DNA from: an uncultured Sphingomonas sp. | Lineage (GTDB): Bacteria > Pseudomonadota > Alphaproteobacteria > Sphingomonadales > Sphingomonadaceae | Assembly: GCA_913775975.1 (NCBI GenBank) | Contig: CAJYLQ010000021.1 | Coordinates: 1-55,687 of the forward strand | Direction: 5' to 3' | DNA length: 55,687 nucleotides | Shown: positions 41,455 through 49,731 of the stretch, piece after piece | Layout of the letters: every line of letters starts with the position of its first letter | Numbering within the stretch: position 1 is the first letter of the stretch | Notes under the pieces: generated by a model | Database searches by the model: none | What the model was told of the DNA's origin: nothing | What the model saw: only the letters and a program-made list of their open reading frames with translations | Program-made: the position numbers and the translations under genes

Positions 41455-42258
41455 ATGGATCTGGGTATCAAGGGGCGCGTCGCGCTCGTGACGGGCGCCG
41501 ATTCGGGCATGGGCAAGCAGACCGCGCGGCTGTTGCTGGAAGAGGGCGTGCGCGTCGCCATCTCCGACCGCAGCGGCGGCGATCTGGACAAGACGCGCGA
41601 GGAATTGTCTTCGCTGGGAGAGATCGTCGCGGTCGAGGCGGACGTGACCGACGACGCCTCCGTCCGCGCGCTGTTCGCGACGGTGACGGAGCGGCTGGGC
41701 GCGCCGGAGATCGTCGTCAACTGCGCCGGCGTGACCGGCGCGACGGGTGATTTCCTGCAGGTGGACGACGCCGGCTGGCATGAGACGCTGAACATCAACC
41801 TGATGGGCGCGGTGCGCGTCGCCCGCGCCGCGATCCCCGCGATGCGCGCGCAGAAATGGGGCCGGCTGGTCCTGATCGGGTCGGAGGACGGCGAGCAGCC
41901 CTATATCGACGAACTCGCCTATTGCGCGTCCAAGATCGGGGTGATGAATTTGGCGAAGGGTCTGTCCAAGGCCTATGGCTGCGACAACGTGCTGGTGAAC
42001 AGCGTCGCCCCCGCCTTCATCGAAACGCCGATGACCGACAAGATGATGCAGAAGCGCGCGGACGAGAAGGGCGTCAGCTTCGACGAGGCGGTCCAGAGCT
42101 TCCTCGAAGAGGAGCGCCCCGGCATGACGCTGAAGCGGCGCGGCAAGCCCGAAGAGGTCGCGGCGGCGATCGTGTTCCTGTGTTCCGAACGCGCCAGCTT
42201 CATCAACGGGGCGAACCTGCGCGTGGATTCGGGGTCGGTGCAGACGATGGCGGCGTAA
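41455..42258 (+). CDS. Short-chain dehydrogenase/reductase
   Basis: A 267-residue classical SDR. Cofactor motif TGADSGMGKQ (TGxxxGxG), NAGV-type motif VNCAGVTGATG (with Cys in place of the usual second Asn position), catalytic Ser in LIGSEDGEQ and Tyr/Lys in YCASK, and the PAFIETPM segment. The family includes glucose 1-dehydrogenase and 3-ketoacyl reductases. The operon with the Gfo/Idh/MocA gene (15-bp gap), near GH15, suggests sugar oxidation. Following it is a 270-bp repeat-filled gap. Confidence 0.9.
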   Translation: MDLGIKGRVALVTGADSGMGKQTARLLLEEGVRVAISDRSGGDLDKTREELSSLGEIVAVEADVTDDASVRALFATVTERLGAPEIVVNCAGVTGATGDFLQVDDAGWHETLNINLMGAVRVARAAIPAMRAQKWGRLVLIGSEDGEQPYIDELAYCASKIGVMNLAKGLSKAYGCDNVLVNSVAPAFIETPMTDKMMQKRADEKGVSFDEAVQSFLEEERPGMTLKRRGKPEEVAAAIVFLCSERASFINGANLRVDSGSVQTMAA

Positions 42259-42296
42259 GGGGCGGGGGGTGGGGCTCGACGGTTCGGCCCCCCAAC

Positions 42297-42438
42297 TTCG
42301 TCACCCCGGCGAAAGCCGGGGCCCATCCGTCCGCAAGCGGCCAACTTTAGGGCGTCACGAGCCGCTGGCAGTCACCCGCGCTCCGACCGGCCGAGCCTTA
42401 TCCATGGATCCCGGCGTCCGCCGGGATGACGGATGTTG
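42297..42438. repeat. Inverted REP-like pair between the SDR and thymidylate kinase genes
   Basis: Unit 1 (around 42301-42330, TCACCCCGGCGAAAGCCGG...) and unit 2 in opposite orientation (42402-42432, ATGGATCCCGGCGTCCGCCGG...) form a BIME-like pair. Each contains a GC-rich hairpin flanked by GTCA/TGAC and CCATC/GGAT-type ends. Confidence 0.75.
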
Positions 42439-42448
42439 GCGGGCCGAA

Positions 42449-42484
42449 AGCCCCTCCCCTTCAGGGGAGGGGTTGGGGTGGGGG
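42449..42484 (+). repeat. CCCCTCCCC-type repeat unit
   Basis: AGCCCCTCCCCTTCAGGGG followed by AGGGGTTGGGGTGGGG. It is nearly identical to the unit at 34720-34756. It contains a perfect CCCCTCCCCT...AGGGGAGGGG-type hairpin. Confidence 0.8.
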
Positions 42485-42531
42485 GCCTCCGCAGGCGGAC
42501 CGCGTTCGGTCGCCCCCGCGAACAACCGCCG

Positions 42532-43209
42532 CTACCCCACCAGCCCCACGATCGCCGCCGCGATCTCGCGCGGGGGGCGGAGCGCGCCCGCCTCGACGGT
42601 CGGCAGCGTCGCCCAGCGGCCGAGCAGCCCCGCCTTCGCCATCGCCGCGTAGTTATCGCGCACGCGGCCCTGCAGCGCCATGTCCGCCTCGTAGGTGTCG
42701 AGCGCGGCGTCGGTATAGCTGCGCTTGCGCTTCCTGAGGATCAGGCCGCGCGCGACGTCGGCGGGGGTGTCGAGATAGACGGACAGGTCGGGCAGCGGCA
42801 GGCCGAACTGTTCCACCTCCAGCCGCGCGATCCACGTCATCAGCGCGTCCGCCCCACCCGCTTCGACTCCGCCGGCGCCCGCCTGCGCCGCCTGATAGGC
42901 CATGTTCGACGCGATGTAGCGATCGAACACCACGACATCGTGGCTCGCTGCCGCCGCCGCGATCACCCCCGCCGATTCGAGCCGGTCGAGCGCGTACAGC
43001 ACCGCCGCCGCGCGCGGCGAGGCGGCATGGGGCAGGCGGCCGCCCAGATATTCGCCCAGCACATGCCCGCCCAGCGTATCGGCATAGCGGGGGAAGGACA
43101 GCACGGTCGCGCTGCGCCCGGCGGCGTTCAACTGCGCCGCGACCTCCGCCGCCGCCGTCGCCTTGCCGGCGCCGTCGCCGCCCTCGATCGCCAGCAGGAA
43201 GCCGGTCAT
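42532..43209 (-). CDS. Thymidylate kinase-like protein
   Basis: A 225-residue P-loop kinase. P-loop EGGDGAGKATAA, DRYIASNMAYQ (DRY/AYQ nucleotide-binding motif of dTMP kinases) and LID region RKRKRSYTDAALDTYE. It should phosphorylate dTMP to dTDP. Oddity: the Walker A reads GKAT in place of the usual GK[ST][ST]. The start ATG overlaps the chorismate mutase stop by 4 bp (ATGA), so the two are translationally coupled, an unexpected pair. The downstream side is the repeat-filled gap. Confidence 0.82.
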   Translation of the reverse strand: MTGFLLAIEGGDGAGKATAAAEVAAQLNAAGRSATVLSFPRYADTLGGHVLGEYLGGRLPHAASPRAAAVLYALDRLESAGVIAAAAASHDVVVFDRYIASNMAYQAAQAGAGGVEAGGADALMTWIARLEVEQFGLPLPDLSVYLDTPADVARGLILRKRKRSYTDAALDTYEADMALQGRVRDNYAAMAKAGLLGRWATLPTVEAGALRPPREIAAAIVGLVG

Positions 43210-43499
43210 TTGGCGAGCTGCTGATGGTGGCGGATCACCTCGTCGATGATGAAGCGCAGGAATTTCTCCGAGAATTCGGGGTCCAGCTGCGCCTCTTCCG
43301 CCAGCCGGCGCAGGCGTGCGATCTGCCGCTCCTCGCGACCCGGATCGGCGGCGGGCAGCCCCGACTGCGCCTTGTAGCGGCCGACCGCCTGCGTCACCTT
43401 GAACCGTTCCGCCAGCATATGGACCAGCGCGGCGTCGATATTGTCGATCGACTGGCGATAGCCGGCCAGCACGTCTTCGGCGGGGCGTGTGTCGGTCAT
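43206..43499 (-). CDS. Chorismate mutase (AroQ class)
   Basis: A 97-residue all-helical chorismate mutase: AGYRQSIDNIDAALVHMLAERF (helix 1 with the conserved R and ID.ID), AVGRYKAQSGLPAADPGREE (conserved GxxK and DPxRE), and C-terminal FIIDEVIRHHQQL. It converts chorismate to prephenate for Phe/Tyr synthesis; small stand-alone members can also act as isochorismate-pyruvate lyases. AGAGGA precedes the ATG. It is divergent from the polyprenyl diphosphate synthase gene and coupled to the thymidylate kinase gene. Confidence 0.9.
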   Translation of the reverse strand: MTDTRPAEDVLAGYRQSIDNIDAALVHMLAERFKVTQAVGRYKAQSGLPAADPGREERQIARLRRLAEEAQLDPEFSEKFLRFIIDEVIRHHQQLAK

Positions 43500-43607
43500 G
43501 CGGAGCGTTCCTCTTGTCGCGCAGCGCCCTTTGCGGCGGCCGGATGCCGGTGGCAAGGCCCGCGGTGAGGGTTGCGTTCACGCGCGCGAGCGGCCAAGCG
43601 GGGCGCG

Positions 43608-44618
43608 ATGACCGCGACCGTCCATCGCCTGCGCAAGGCCGCTCCCTCGCTCGACCCCATGCTCGCGCTGGTCGCGGGTGACATGAACGCCGTGAACGCG
43701 GTGATCCTCGACCGGATGCAGTCGCAGATCCCGTTGATCCCGGAACTGGCCGGCCATCTGATCGCGGGCGGCGGCAAGCGGATGCGGCCGATGCTGACCC
43801 TGGCGAGCGCGCGGCTGATCGGCTATACCGGCACGCGTCACCACCGGCTGGCGGCGGCGGTGGAGTTCATCCACACCGCGACGCTGCTGCACGACGACGT
43901 CGTCGACGGCAGCGACCTGCGCCGGGGCCGGCGCACCGCCAACATCATCTGGGGCAATCCCGCCAGCGTCCTCGTCGGCGACTTCCTGTTCAGCCGCAGT
44001 TTCGAGCTGATGGTGGAGGACGGCAGCCTGAAGGTGCTGAAGATCCTGTCCAACGCCTCCGCCGTGATCGCGGAGGGAGAGGTCAACCAGCTGACCGCCG
44101 CGCGCCGCGTGGACTTGGGCGAGGATCGCTATCTCGACATCATCGGCGCCAAGACCGCCGCGCTGTTCGCCGCCGCCTGCCGCATCGCCGCCGTCGTCGC
44201 GGAACGGCCCGAGGGCGAAGAGATGGCGCTGGACGCCTATGGCCGGAACCTCGGCATCGCCTTCCAGCTGGTCGACGACGCGATCGACTACGTGTCCGAC
44301 GCGGGCACGATGGGCAAGGACGCAGGCGACGACTTCCGCGAGGGCAAGATGACGCTGCCCGTGATCCTCGCCCATGCGCGCGGCACGGCGGAGGAACGCC
44401 AGTTCTGGAAGGACGCCGTCGAAGGCCGCCGCGACAGCGACGAGGATTTCGCCCACGCGATCGAACTGGTCCGCCGCACCCGCGCCGTCGACGACACGCT
44501 GGCGCGCGCCCGCCACTACGGCCAGCGCGCGATCGACGCGATCGCGGGGTTCGCCGATGGTGCGGCGAAGGAGGCGATGGTCGAGGCGGTCGAGTTCGCG
44601 GTGGCGCGGGCGTACTAG
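43608..44618 (+). CDS. Trans-polyprenyl diphosphate synthase (ubiquinone side chain)
   Basis: A 336-residue IspA/IspB-type prenyltransferase. First Asp-rich motif LLHDDVVDGSDLRRG, second LVDDAIDYVSD (FQLVDDAIDY), plus GGGKRMRPML and VGDFLFSRSFELM. These fit a long-chain (octa/decaprenyl) synthase, which makes the ubiquinone tail; many alphaproteobacteria use Q10. The length and small residues before FARM support a long product, but chain length cannot be read with certainty. The ATG at 43608 was chosen. It is followed by a gap and an oppositely oriented orphan. Confidence 0.91.
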   Translation: MTATVHRLRKAAPSLDPMLALVAGDMNAVNAVILDRMQSQIPLIPELAGHLIAGGGKRMRPMLTLASARLIGYTGTRHHRLAAAVEFIHTATLLHDDVVDGSDLRRGRRTANIIWGNPASVLVGDFLFSRSFELMVEDGSLKVLKILSNASAVIAEGEVNQLTAARRVDLGEDRYLDIIGAKTAALFAAACRIAAVVAERPEGEEMALDAYGRNLGIAFQLVDDAIDYVSDAGTMGKDAGDDFREGKMTLPVILAHARGTAEERQFWKDAVEGRRDSDEDFAHAIELVRRTRAVDDTLARARHYGQRAIDAIAGFADGAAKEAMVEAVEFAVARAY

Positions 44619-44745
44619 CCCGAGCTACCGCGAACTCGACCGGCCGGCGGGACGGCGCTAGCCGAACCCGTCCGACGTCATGGCCGACGGCTTTGCGGTC
44701 GGCCGGTTGCGCCCAAAAGACAACATGCGCGGCGATGTTCAGTGG

Positions 44746-45084
44746 TCACGCATCACCGCCGGGTTCGCTGTTCTCATATTCCACTCTCTCCGAGGACCAG
44801 CAATTATCGCCGAGATTAAACCGCATCCACTTATCAAACTCGAAAAAGGTAACCTCGCGAGGATAAATTATCGGCATTCCCTTTGCTGAATACCGCTGCT
44901 CGTGAGCGCTTAACGCCTGATGGAACGACCATAGGGCCAGCTGATGCCAATCGTCGTCTTGCGAGAACGCGCTCTCGTGGCGGTAGTAAATCTCATTGAG
45001 CGCGTTTGGATGGCCCGACACATTCACCGTTTCGGGCCACAGCGCCTTTGTGGTTTCGAACAGCGCGTATTTATCGATGGTCAT
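44746..45084 (-). CDS. Orphan hypothetical protein, AT-richer than neighbours
   Basis: A 112-residue acidic, aromatic-rich soluble protein (WHQLALWSFHQAL, FFEFDKWMRFNLGDNCW) with no signal peptide or membrane helix. I do not recognise the family. The base composition of 44700-45110 is visibly lower in GC and uses codons such as TTA, AAA and TAT that neighbours avoid, suggesting horizontal acquisition. It is flanked by an unassigned gap (44619-44745) and a REP-like pair (45154-45256), which may mark an insertion boundary. The ATG at 45084 is preceded by a weak AGGCAGC. Confidence 0.6.
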   Translation of the reverse strand: MTIDKYALFETTKALWPETVNVSGHPNALNEIYYRHESAFSQDDDWHQLALWSFHQALSAHEQRYSAKGMPIIYPREVTFFEFDKWMRFNLGDNCWSSERVEYENSEPGGDA

Positions 45085-45153
45085 CGAAGCTGCCTACACT
45101 CTCGGGTGGTGCGCTGACGATTAGGGCAGCGCACGTCCGCTTCCCGCCAACGC

Positions 45154-45256
45154 CCGTCATCCCCGCAAAGGCGGGGATCCATACGCTCCGACGTTCCGGC
45201 CCTCGCAAAAACCTGCGCATCTGGATTCCCGCCTCCGCGGGAATGACGGCGGTGGG
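45154..45256. repeat. Inverted REP-like pair (BIME-like)
   Basis: CCCGTCATCCCCGCAAAGG... at 45154-45183 and its inverted mate ...CCTCCGCGGGAATGACGG at 45221-45251, about 40 bp apart. Each unit is a GC-rich hairpin with GTCAT/ATGAC ends; together they can fold into a long cruciform between the orphan gene and the CDF gene. Confidence 0.8.
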
Positions 45257-45269
45257 CGCCGAAACCCCC

Positions 45270-46247
45270 TCAACACCCCGCCGCACACGCGCCGCCCGTT
45301 TCGACCTGCAGCGTCGCGTGGCCGATGCCGAACCGTTCGTGTAGCATGGTCTGCGCAGCCTCCAGGAAACCGTCGCCCGGATGCCCCGCCGGCATCAGCA
45401 GGTGCGCGGTCAGCACCGGCTCCGTCGTCGACATCGGCCAGATGTGGAGGTCGTGCAGCGCCTCGACGCCCGGCAGCGCCAGCAGCGCGGCGGAGACCTC
45501 GTCATACTCGATGCCCTGCGGCACGCCGGCCAGCGCCATGGCCAGCGTCTCCTTCAGCAGCCCCCAGGTCTGCCAGAATATCAGCGCCGCGATGACGAGG
45601 CTGACGACGGGGTCGATCCAGCCGAACCCGGTCGCCCAGATGGCGACGCCCGCCAGCACCACGCCCGCCGAGACGATCGCGTCCGCCGCCATGTGCAGAT
45701 ACGCGCCGCGAATGTTGACGTCGCCATGTCGCCCGCGCGCGAAGAGCCAGGCGGTGAAGGCGTTGACCAGGATGCCCGCGCCCGCGACGATCGAGATGGT
45801 CAGGCCGGCCAGCGGCGGCGGCGCGCCGATCCGCTGCACCGCCTCCAGCACGATCGCGCCCAGCGCCACCAGCAGCAGCAACGCGTTGGCGAGCGCGGCG
45901 AGGATCGTCGAGCCCTTGAACCCATAGGTGAAGCGCTTGGTTGCCGCGCGGCGGGCCAGCGCCGCGCCGCCCCAGGCCACCGCCAGCCCCAGCACGTCGG
46001 ACAGATTGTGCCCGGCGTCCGCCAGCAGCGCGACCGATCCGGTCCACAGGCCAAACCCCGCCTCCGCGATCACGTAGAGAAGGTTCAGGCCGATCCCGAT
46101 CGCGAAGGCGCGGTCGAACGCGCCGGGCGCATGGGAATGGCCGTGATCATGCGCGCCGAGGCCGTGGCCCGATCCGTGCCCGTGCCCGTGCCCGTGCCCG
46201 TGGTCATGGCCGTGACCGCCATGATGGTGATGATGGAAGCCGCTCAC
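45270..46247 (-). CDS. Cation diffusion facilitator (CzcD/ZitB-like metal exporter)
   Basis: A 325-residue CDF transporter. A striking His-rich N-terminus (five His in a row, then repeated GH dipeptides, residues 5-40) probably chelates metal. Six transmembrane helices follow; ALLADAGHNLSDVLGL supplies the TM2 HxxxD site and GAYLHMAADAIVSAGV the TM5 HxxxD site. The C-terminal domain has LHDLHIWPMSTTEPVLTAHL. Zn2+ (or Co2+/Cd2+) efflux is expected. The last residues are Cys-containing (GGACAAGC). No metal regulator is adjacent. Confidence 0.92.
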   Translation of the reverse strand: MSGFHHHHHGGHGHDHGHGHGHGHGSGHGLGAHDHGHSHAPGAFDRAFAIGIGLNLLYVIAEAGFGLWTGSVALLADAGHNLSDVLGLAVAWGGAALARRAATKRFTYGFKGSTILAALANALLLLVALGAIVLEAVQRIGAPPPLAGLTISIVAGAGILVNAFTAWLFARGRHGDVNIRGAYLHMAADAIVSAGVVLAGVAIWATGFGWIDPVVSLVIAALIFWQTWGLLKETLAMALAGVPQGIEYDEVSAALLALPGVEALHDLHIWPMSTTEPVLTAHLLMPAGHPGDGFLEAAQTMLHERFGIGHATLQVETGGACAAGC

Positions 46248-46419
46248 CCCCGATGCCTTAATCCCGATCGGCGTGCGAGGAAATGGGGGTGGCCTGTCCT
46301 ACGGGGCGGTTCCTGTGGCATGGGCGGGGGATGAGCCGGATCGTCGCGCCTTGCCCGAAATCAGCCGCCCCCGGGGTATGGGGGCGGGAGCCCCGGCTCG
46401 CCCGCCGACCATTGGCAAC

Positions 46420-46443
46420 CCTCAACAGTCTCAACGTTCGCGC
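46420..46443 (+). repeat. 24-bp repeat abutting the hrpB start (copy 2)
   Basis: These 24 bp are identical, reverse-complemented, to 29063-29086 upstream of the radical SAM gene. In both places the orientation relative to the downstream gene is the same. The copy ends exactly one base before the hrpB ATG, leaving no Shine-Dalgarno. Confidence 0.7.
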
Positions 46444-48879
46444 ATGACCCTGCCGATCCACGCCGTCCTGCCCGATCTGCTCGCCGCGCTGCTCGAGCGG
46501 CCGAACGCGGTGCTCGTCGCGCCGCCGGGCGCGGGCAAGACGACCGCCGTCGCGCCCGCGCTGCTCGACCAGCCGTGGTGCACGGGCGAGGTGCTGCTCC
46601 TCTCCCCCCGGCGGCTCGCCGCGCGCGCGGCGGCGGAGCGGATGGCGGCGCTGGCGGGCGAGCAGCCGGGCGGCACCTTCGGCTATGCCACGCGCATGGA
46701 TTCGCGCCGCTCGGCGAAAACGCGCGTGACGGTTGTGACGCAGGGCATCTTCGTCGCGCGCATCCAGGCCGATCCGGAGCTGGCCGGCGTGTCGGCGGTG
46801 CTGTTCGACGAGGTGCACGAACGCAGCCTGGACAGCGACGTCGCGCTCGCCTTCGCGCTCGATACGCAGGGCGCGTTCCGCCCCGACCTGCGCCTGGTCG
46901 CCATGTCCGCGACGCTGGACGGCGCGCGGTTCGCCGCGCTGATGGGGGAGGGCGCGCCCGTCATCGAGAGCGAGGGGCGCAGCCATCCGCTGGCGCTGCG
47001 CCATATCGGCCGCAACCCGGCCGCCCGCATCGAGGACGAGATGGCCGGCGCGATCCGTCGCGCGCTGGCGCAGGAGGCGGGCGGCATCCTCGCCTTCCTG
47101 CCCGGCGTCGCGGAGATCGAGCGGGTGGCGGAGCGGCTGGGCCCGCTGCCCGCCGACGTGACGCTCTATCGCCTGCACGGCAGCCTCGATCCCGCCGCGC
47201 AACGCGCCGCGATCCTGCCGGCGGAGGGGCGCAAGCTGGTGCTGGCGACCTCCATCGCGGAAACCAGCCTGACGCTGGATGGCATCCGCGTGGTGATCGA
47301 TTCGGGCCTTGCGCGCCGCCCCCGCTACGACCGGGCCGCCGGCATGACGCGGCTGGTGACGGAGCGGGTCAGCCAGGCCGCCGCGACGCAGCGCGCGGGC
47401 CGCGCCGCGCGGCAGGGGCCGGGCACCGCATGGCGTTTGTGGGAAGAGGCGGCGACGGCGGGCCTGCCCCGTTTCGACCCGCCCGAGATGCTGGAGGCGG
47501 ACCTGTCCGGCCTGGTCCTTGCCGCCGCGATCTGGGGGGTGGGCGATCCGCGCGAGCTGAGATGGATCGATCCGCCGCCCGCCGCCGCCGTGCAGGAGGC
47601 GAAGGCGCGGCTGACGCGGCTGGGCGCGCTGGATGCCGATGGCCGGCCGACCGCGCATGGCCGGCGGATCGCGGGCCTGCCGATGCCGCCGCGCCTTGCG
47701 CATATGCTGATCGCCGCCGGCGAACGGGGCATGGGCGGCGTCGCGGCGGAGGTGGCGGTGCTGTTGTCCGAACGGGGCATCGGCGGCGACGATCCCGATC
47801 TGGAAACCCGCCGCCGCCGCTGGCGGCGCGAGGGCGGGGCGAAGGCGATGGCGGCGCGCCATCTGGCGCAGCGCTGGGCGCGCGCGACGGGCGGCGGCGA
47901 GCCGGGCGCGGGTGGCGAGGGGGCAGAGGGCGCGTGCGTCGCGCTGGGCTTCCCCGACCGGGTGGCGCGGCGGCGCGACGCGAACGGCGAATATTGGGCC
48001 AGCGTCGGCGGGCGCGGCTTTCGCCTCGATCCCGCATCGTCGCTGGCGCGGGGGGAATGGCTGGCGGTTGCGGAGACGCAAGGGGCGGCCTCCGCCGCGC
48101 GTATCCTGTCCGCCGCCGCGATCGATCTCGCGACGATCGAGCAGCTGTTCGGCGACGCGATCGTGACGACGCGCACCGTCCGCTTCGATCCCGCGACCGG
48201 CGGGGTGGAGGCGCTGCGCGAGAGGCGGCTAGGCGCGCTGCGCCTGCGCTCCGGCCCCGACGGGGAGGCGGAGCCGGCGGCGATCCGCGATGCCTTGGTG
48301 GAGGGGGTGCGCGCGCACGGCCTGTCGCTGCTGCCGTGGGACGGGCGGGCGGACGCGCTGCGCACCCGCGCGCGCTATGCCGGGATCGACGCGGACGCGC
48401 TGCTGGGCGAGGCGATCGACCAGTGGCTGCCGCCGCTCCTGACCGGCAGGCGCCGGCTGGCGCAGGTGGAGCCGGGCGCGCTGGTAGAGGCGATGCGCGA
48501 TACGATCGGCCGGGACGCGATGCGGCGGGTCGACCGCGTCGCGCCGTCGCACTTCACCAGCCCGGCGGGCAGCAGCCATCCGATCGACTATGGCGCCGAA
48601 GGGGGGCCGCGGGTGGAGTTGCGCCCGCAGGCCTTGTTCGGGCTTGCCGCGCATCCGATGATCGGGAACGTGCCGCTCGTCCTGTCGCTGACGAGCCCCG
48701 CCGGGCGGCCGATCCAGACGACGCGCGACCTGCCCGGTTTCTGGGCGGGCAGCTGGGCGGCGGTGGCGAAGGAGATGCGCGGCCGCTATCCCCGCCATCC
48801 CTGGCCCGACGATCCGGCCGGCGCGGTGGCGACGCTGAGGACGAAGAATGCGGATGCGCGGGCGCGCGGTTCGCGATAA
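46444..48879 (+). CDS. hrpB: ATP-dependent helicase HrpB
   Basis: An 811-residue DEAH-box helicase. Motif I APPGAGKTT, motif II FDEVHERSLDSD, motif III MSATLDG, motif V region LATSIAETSLTLDGIRVV and motif VI QRAGRAARQGPGTAWRLW. The C-terminal HrpB-specific domain ends with the usual PVLSLTSPAGRP... FWAGSWAAVAKEMRGRYPRH type region. The cellular role of HrpB is not established. The start codon directly follows the 24-bp repeat and no SD is seen, so translation may begin on a leaderless or weakly initiated transcript. The complex I subunit gene follows after 11 bp. Confidence 0.93.
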   Translation: MTLPIHAVLPDLLAALLERPNAVLVAPPGAGKTTAVAPALLDQPWCTGEVLLLSPRRLAARAAAERMAALAGEQPGGTFGYATRMDSRRSAKTRVTVVTQGIFVARIQADPELAGVSAVLFDEVHERSLDSDVALAFALDTQGAFRPDLRLVAMSATLDGARFAALMGEGAPVIESEGRSHPLALRHIGRNPAARIEDEMAGAIRRALAQEAGGILAFLPGVAEIERVAERLGPLPADVTLYRLHGSLDPAAQRAAILPAEGRKLVLATSIAETSLTLDGIRVVIDSGLARRPRYDRAAGMTRLVTERVSQAAATQRAGRAARQGPGTAWRLWEEAATAGLPRFDPPEMLEADLSGLVLAAAIWGVGDPRELRWIDPPPAAAVQEAKARLTRLGALDADGRPTAHGRRIAGLPMPPRLAHMLIAAGERGMGGVAAEVAVLLSERGIGGDDPDLETRRRRWRREGGAKAMAARHLAQRWARATGGGEPGAGGEGAEGACVALGFPDRVARRRDANGEYWASVGGRGFRLDPASSLARGEWLAVAETQGAASAARILSAAAIDLATIEQLFGDAIVTTRTVRFDPATGGVEALRERRLGALRLRSGPDGEAEPAAIRDALVEGVRAHGLSLLPWDGRADALRTRARYAGIDADALLGEAIDQWLPPLLTGRRRLAQVEPGALVEAMRDTIGRDAMRRVDRVAPSHFTSPAGSSHPIDYGAEGGPRVELRPQALFGLAAHPMIGNVPLVLSLTSPAGRPIQTTRDLPGFWAGSWAAVAKEMRGRYPRHPWPDDPAGAVATLRTKNADARARGSR

Positions 48880-48890
48880 GGGAAGGATCT

Positions 48891-49172
48891 ATGGCTACCG
48901 CTCGCATCTTTCAGCGCCCGAAGAACGCAATGCAGTCCGGGCGCGCCCGCACCGATCTGTGGCAGCTCGAATTCGAGCCCGCCGAACCCAAGCGGCCCGA
49001 TCCGCTGACCGGCTGGGCCGGCAGCGGCGACACGCGCGACCAGATCCGCCTGTTCTTCCCGACGGTGGAAGCAGCGATCGCGCATTGCGAGAAGGAAGGG
49101 CACGACTACACCGTCGTTCCCGCGCCCGAACGCACGCTGAAGCTGCAGGCCTATGCGGATAATTTCCGCTGA
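48891..49172 (+). CDS. ETC complex I accessory subunit (NDUFS4/NDUFA-like)
   Basis: A 93-residue protein: ATARIFQRPKNAMQSGRA, WQLEFEPAEPKRPDPLTGW, and YTVVPAPERTLKLQAYADNF match the 'ETC complex I subunit' (18 kDa NDUFS4-like) family, an accessory protein shared between alphaproteobacterial and mitochondrial complex I. It binds the peripheral arm of NADH:ubiquinone oxidoreductase. SD GGGAAGGA is 4-6 nt upstream of the ATG. No other nuo genes are near, which is usual for this subunit. It follows hrpB after 11 bp. Confidence 0.93.
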   Translation: MATARIFQRPKNAMQSGRARTDLWQLEFEPAEPKRPDPLTGWAGSGDTRDQIRLFFPTVEAAIAHCEKEGHDYTVVPAPERTLKLQAYADNFR

Positions 49173-49188
49173 CGTTCGCCGGTTGACG

Positions 49189-49216
49189 CCCCTCCCCTGA
49201 CGCGGAGGGGCCGAAA
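49189..49216. repeat. Partial CCCCTCCCC-type repeat
   Basis: GCCCCTCCCCTGACGCGGAG and following GGGC, a truncated relative of the units at 34720 and 42449, in the short convergent gap; likely acts as a terminator hairpin. Confidence 0.6.
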
Positions 49217-49218
49217 GG

Positions 49219-49731
49219 TCACTCGGCCATCGACGCCACGTCGAGCACCAGCAGCGTCTTGGCGTCGATCCCGAACCCTTCGGCCCGCCGCGCGCGGATA
49301 TAGGCGGGCACCTCGGCCAGCGGCACACGGTGGACGGTGATGTCCTCCCCCTCCACGCCGCCGCCTTCGCCGACCTTCGTCAGCCCGGTCGCGCGGACGA
49401 TCGTGAAGCTCTCCGACGTCATGCCGGGTGAGGAATAGAACAGGCCGAGATCCTCGACATGGGTGGGGCGATAGCCCGTCTCCTCCTCCAGTTCGCGCGC
49501 GGCGGCGTCGGTGAGCGGTTCGCCCGCCGTCTCGTCGCCGACCAGGCCGGCGGGCAGTTCCAGCGTGCGGCGGCCGATCGGGATGCGGTATTGTTCCACC
49601 AGGAGCAGGCAGCCCTCGTCGTCCACCGCGACGATCACCGCCGCGCCGATCTGCCCGCGCCGCTCCGCATATTCCCACGGGCCCTGCTTGCGGACCGCGA
49701 GGTAGCGGCCCTCCCACATCGTCTCGGTCAC
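49219..49731 (-). CDS. NUDIX hydrolase (ADP-ribose pyrophosphatase-like)
   Basis: A 170-residue NUDIX enzyme with GAAVIVAVDDEGCLLLVEQY, and Nudix box GLVGDETAGEPLTDAAAREL... EEETGY. The preceding RIPIGRRTLELPAGLV is typical of ADP-ribose pyrophosphatases (NudF-like). The GTG at 49731 overlaps the upstream TPM gene's stop (GTGA); an internal ATG at 49719 is an alternative. It ends the lemA-TPM-TPM unit. Confidence 0.88.
   Translation of the reverse strand: MTETMWEGRYLAVRKQGPWEYAERRGQIGAAVIVAVDDEGCLLLVEQYRIPIGRRTLELPAGLVGDETAGEPLTDAAARELEEETGYRPTHVEDLGLFYSSPGMTSESFTIVRATGLTKVGEGGGVEGEDITVHRVPLAEVPAYIRARRAEGFGIDAKTLLVLDVASMAE

Noticed and set aside
45154..45256. Possible CRISPR-like repeat units
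   Set aside because: Only two inverted (not direct) units, matching REP/BIME architecture, with no spacers or cas genes.
46258..48081. 607-codon minus-strand ORF antisense to hrpB
   Set aside because: Shadow of hrpB with no recognisable features.
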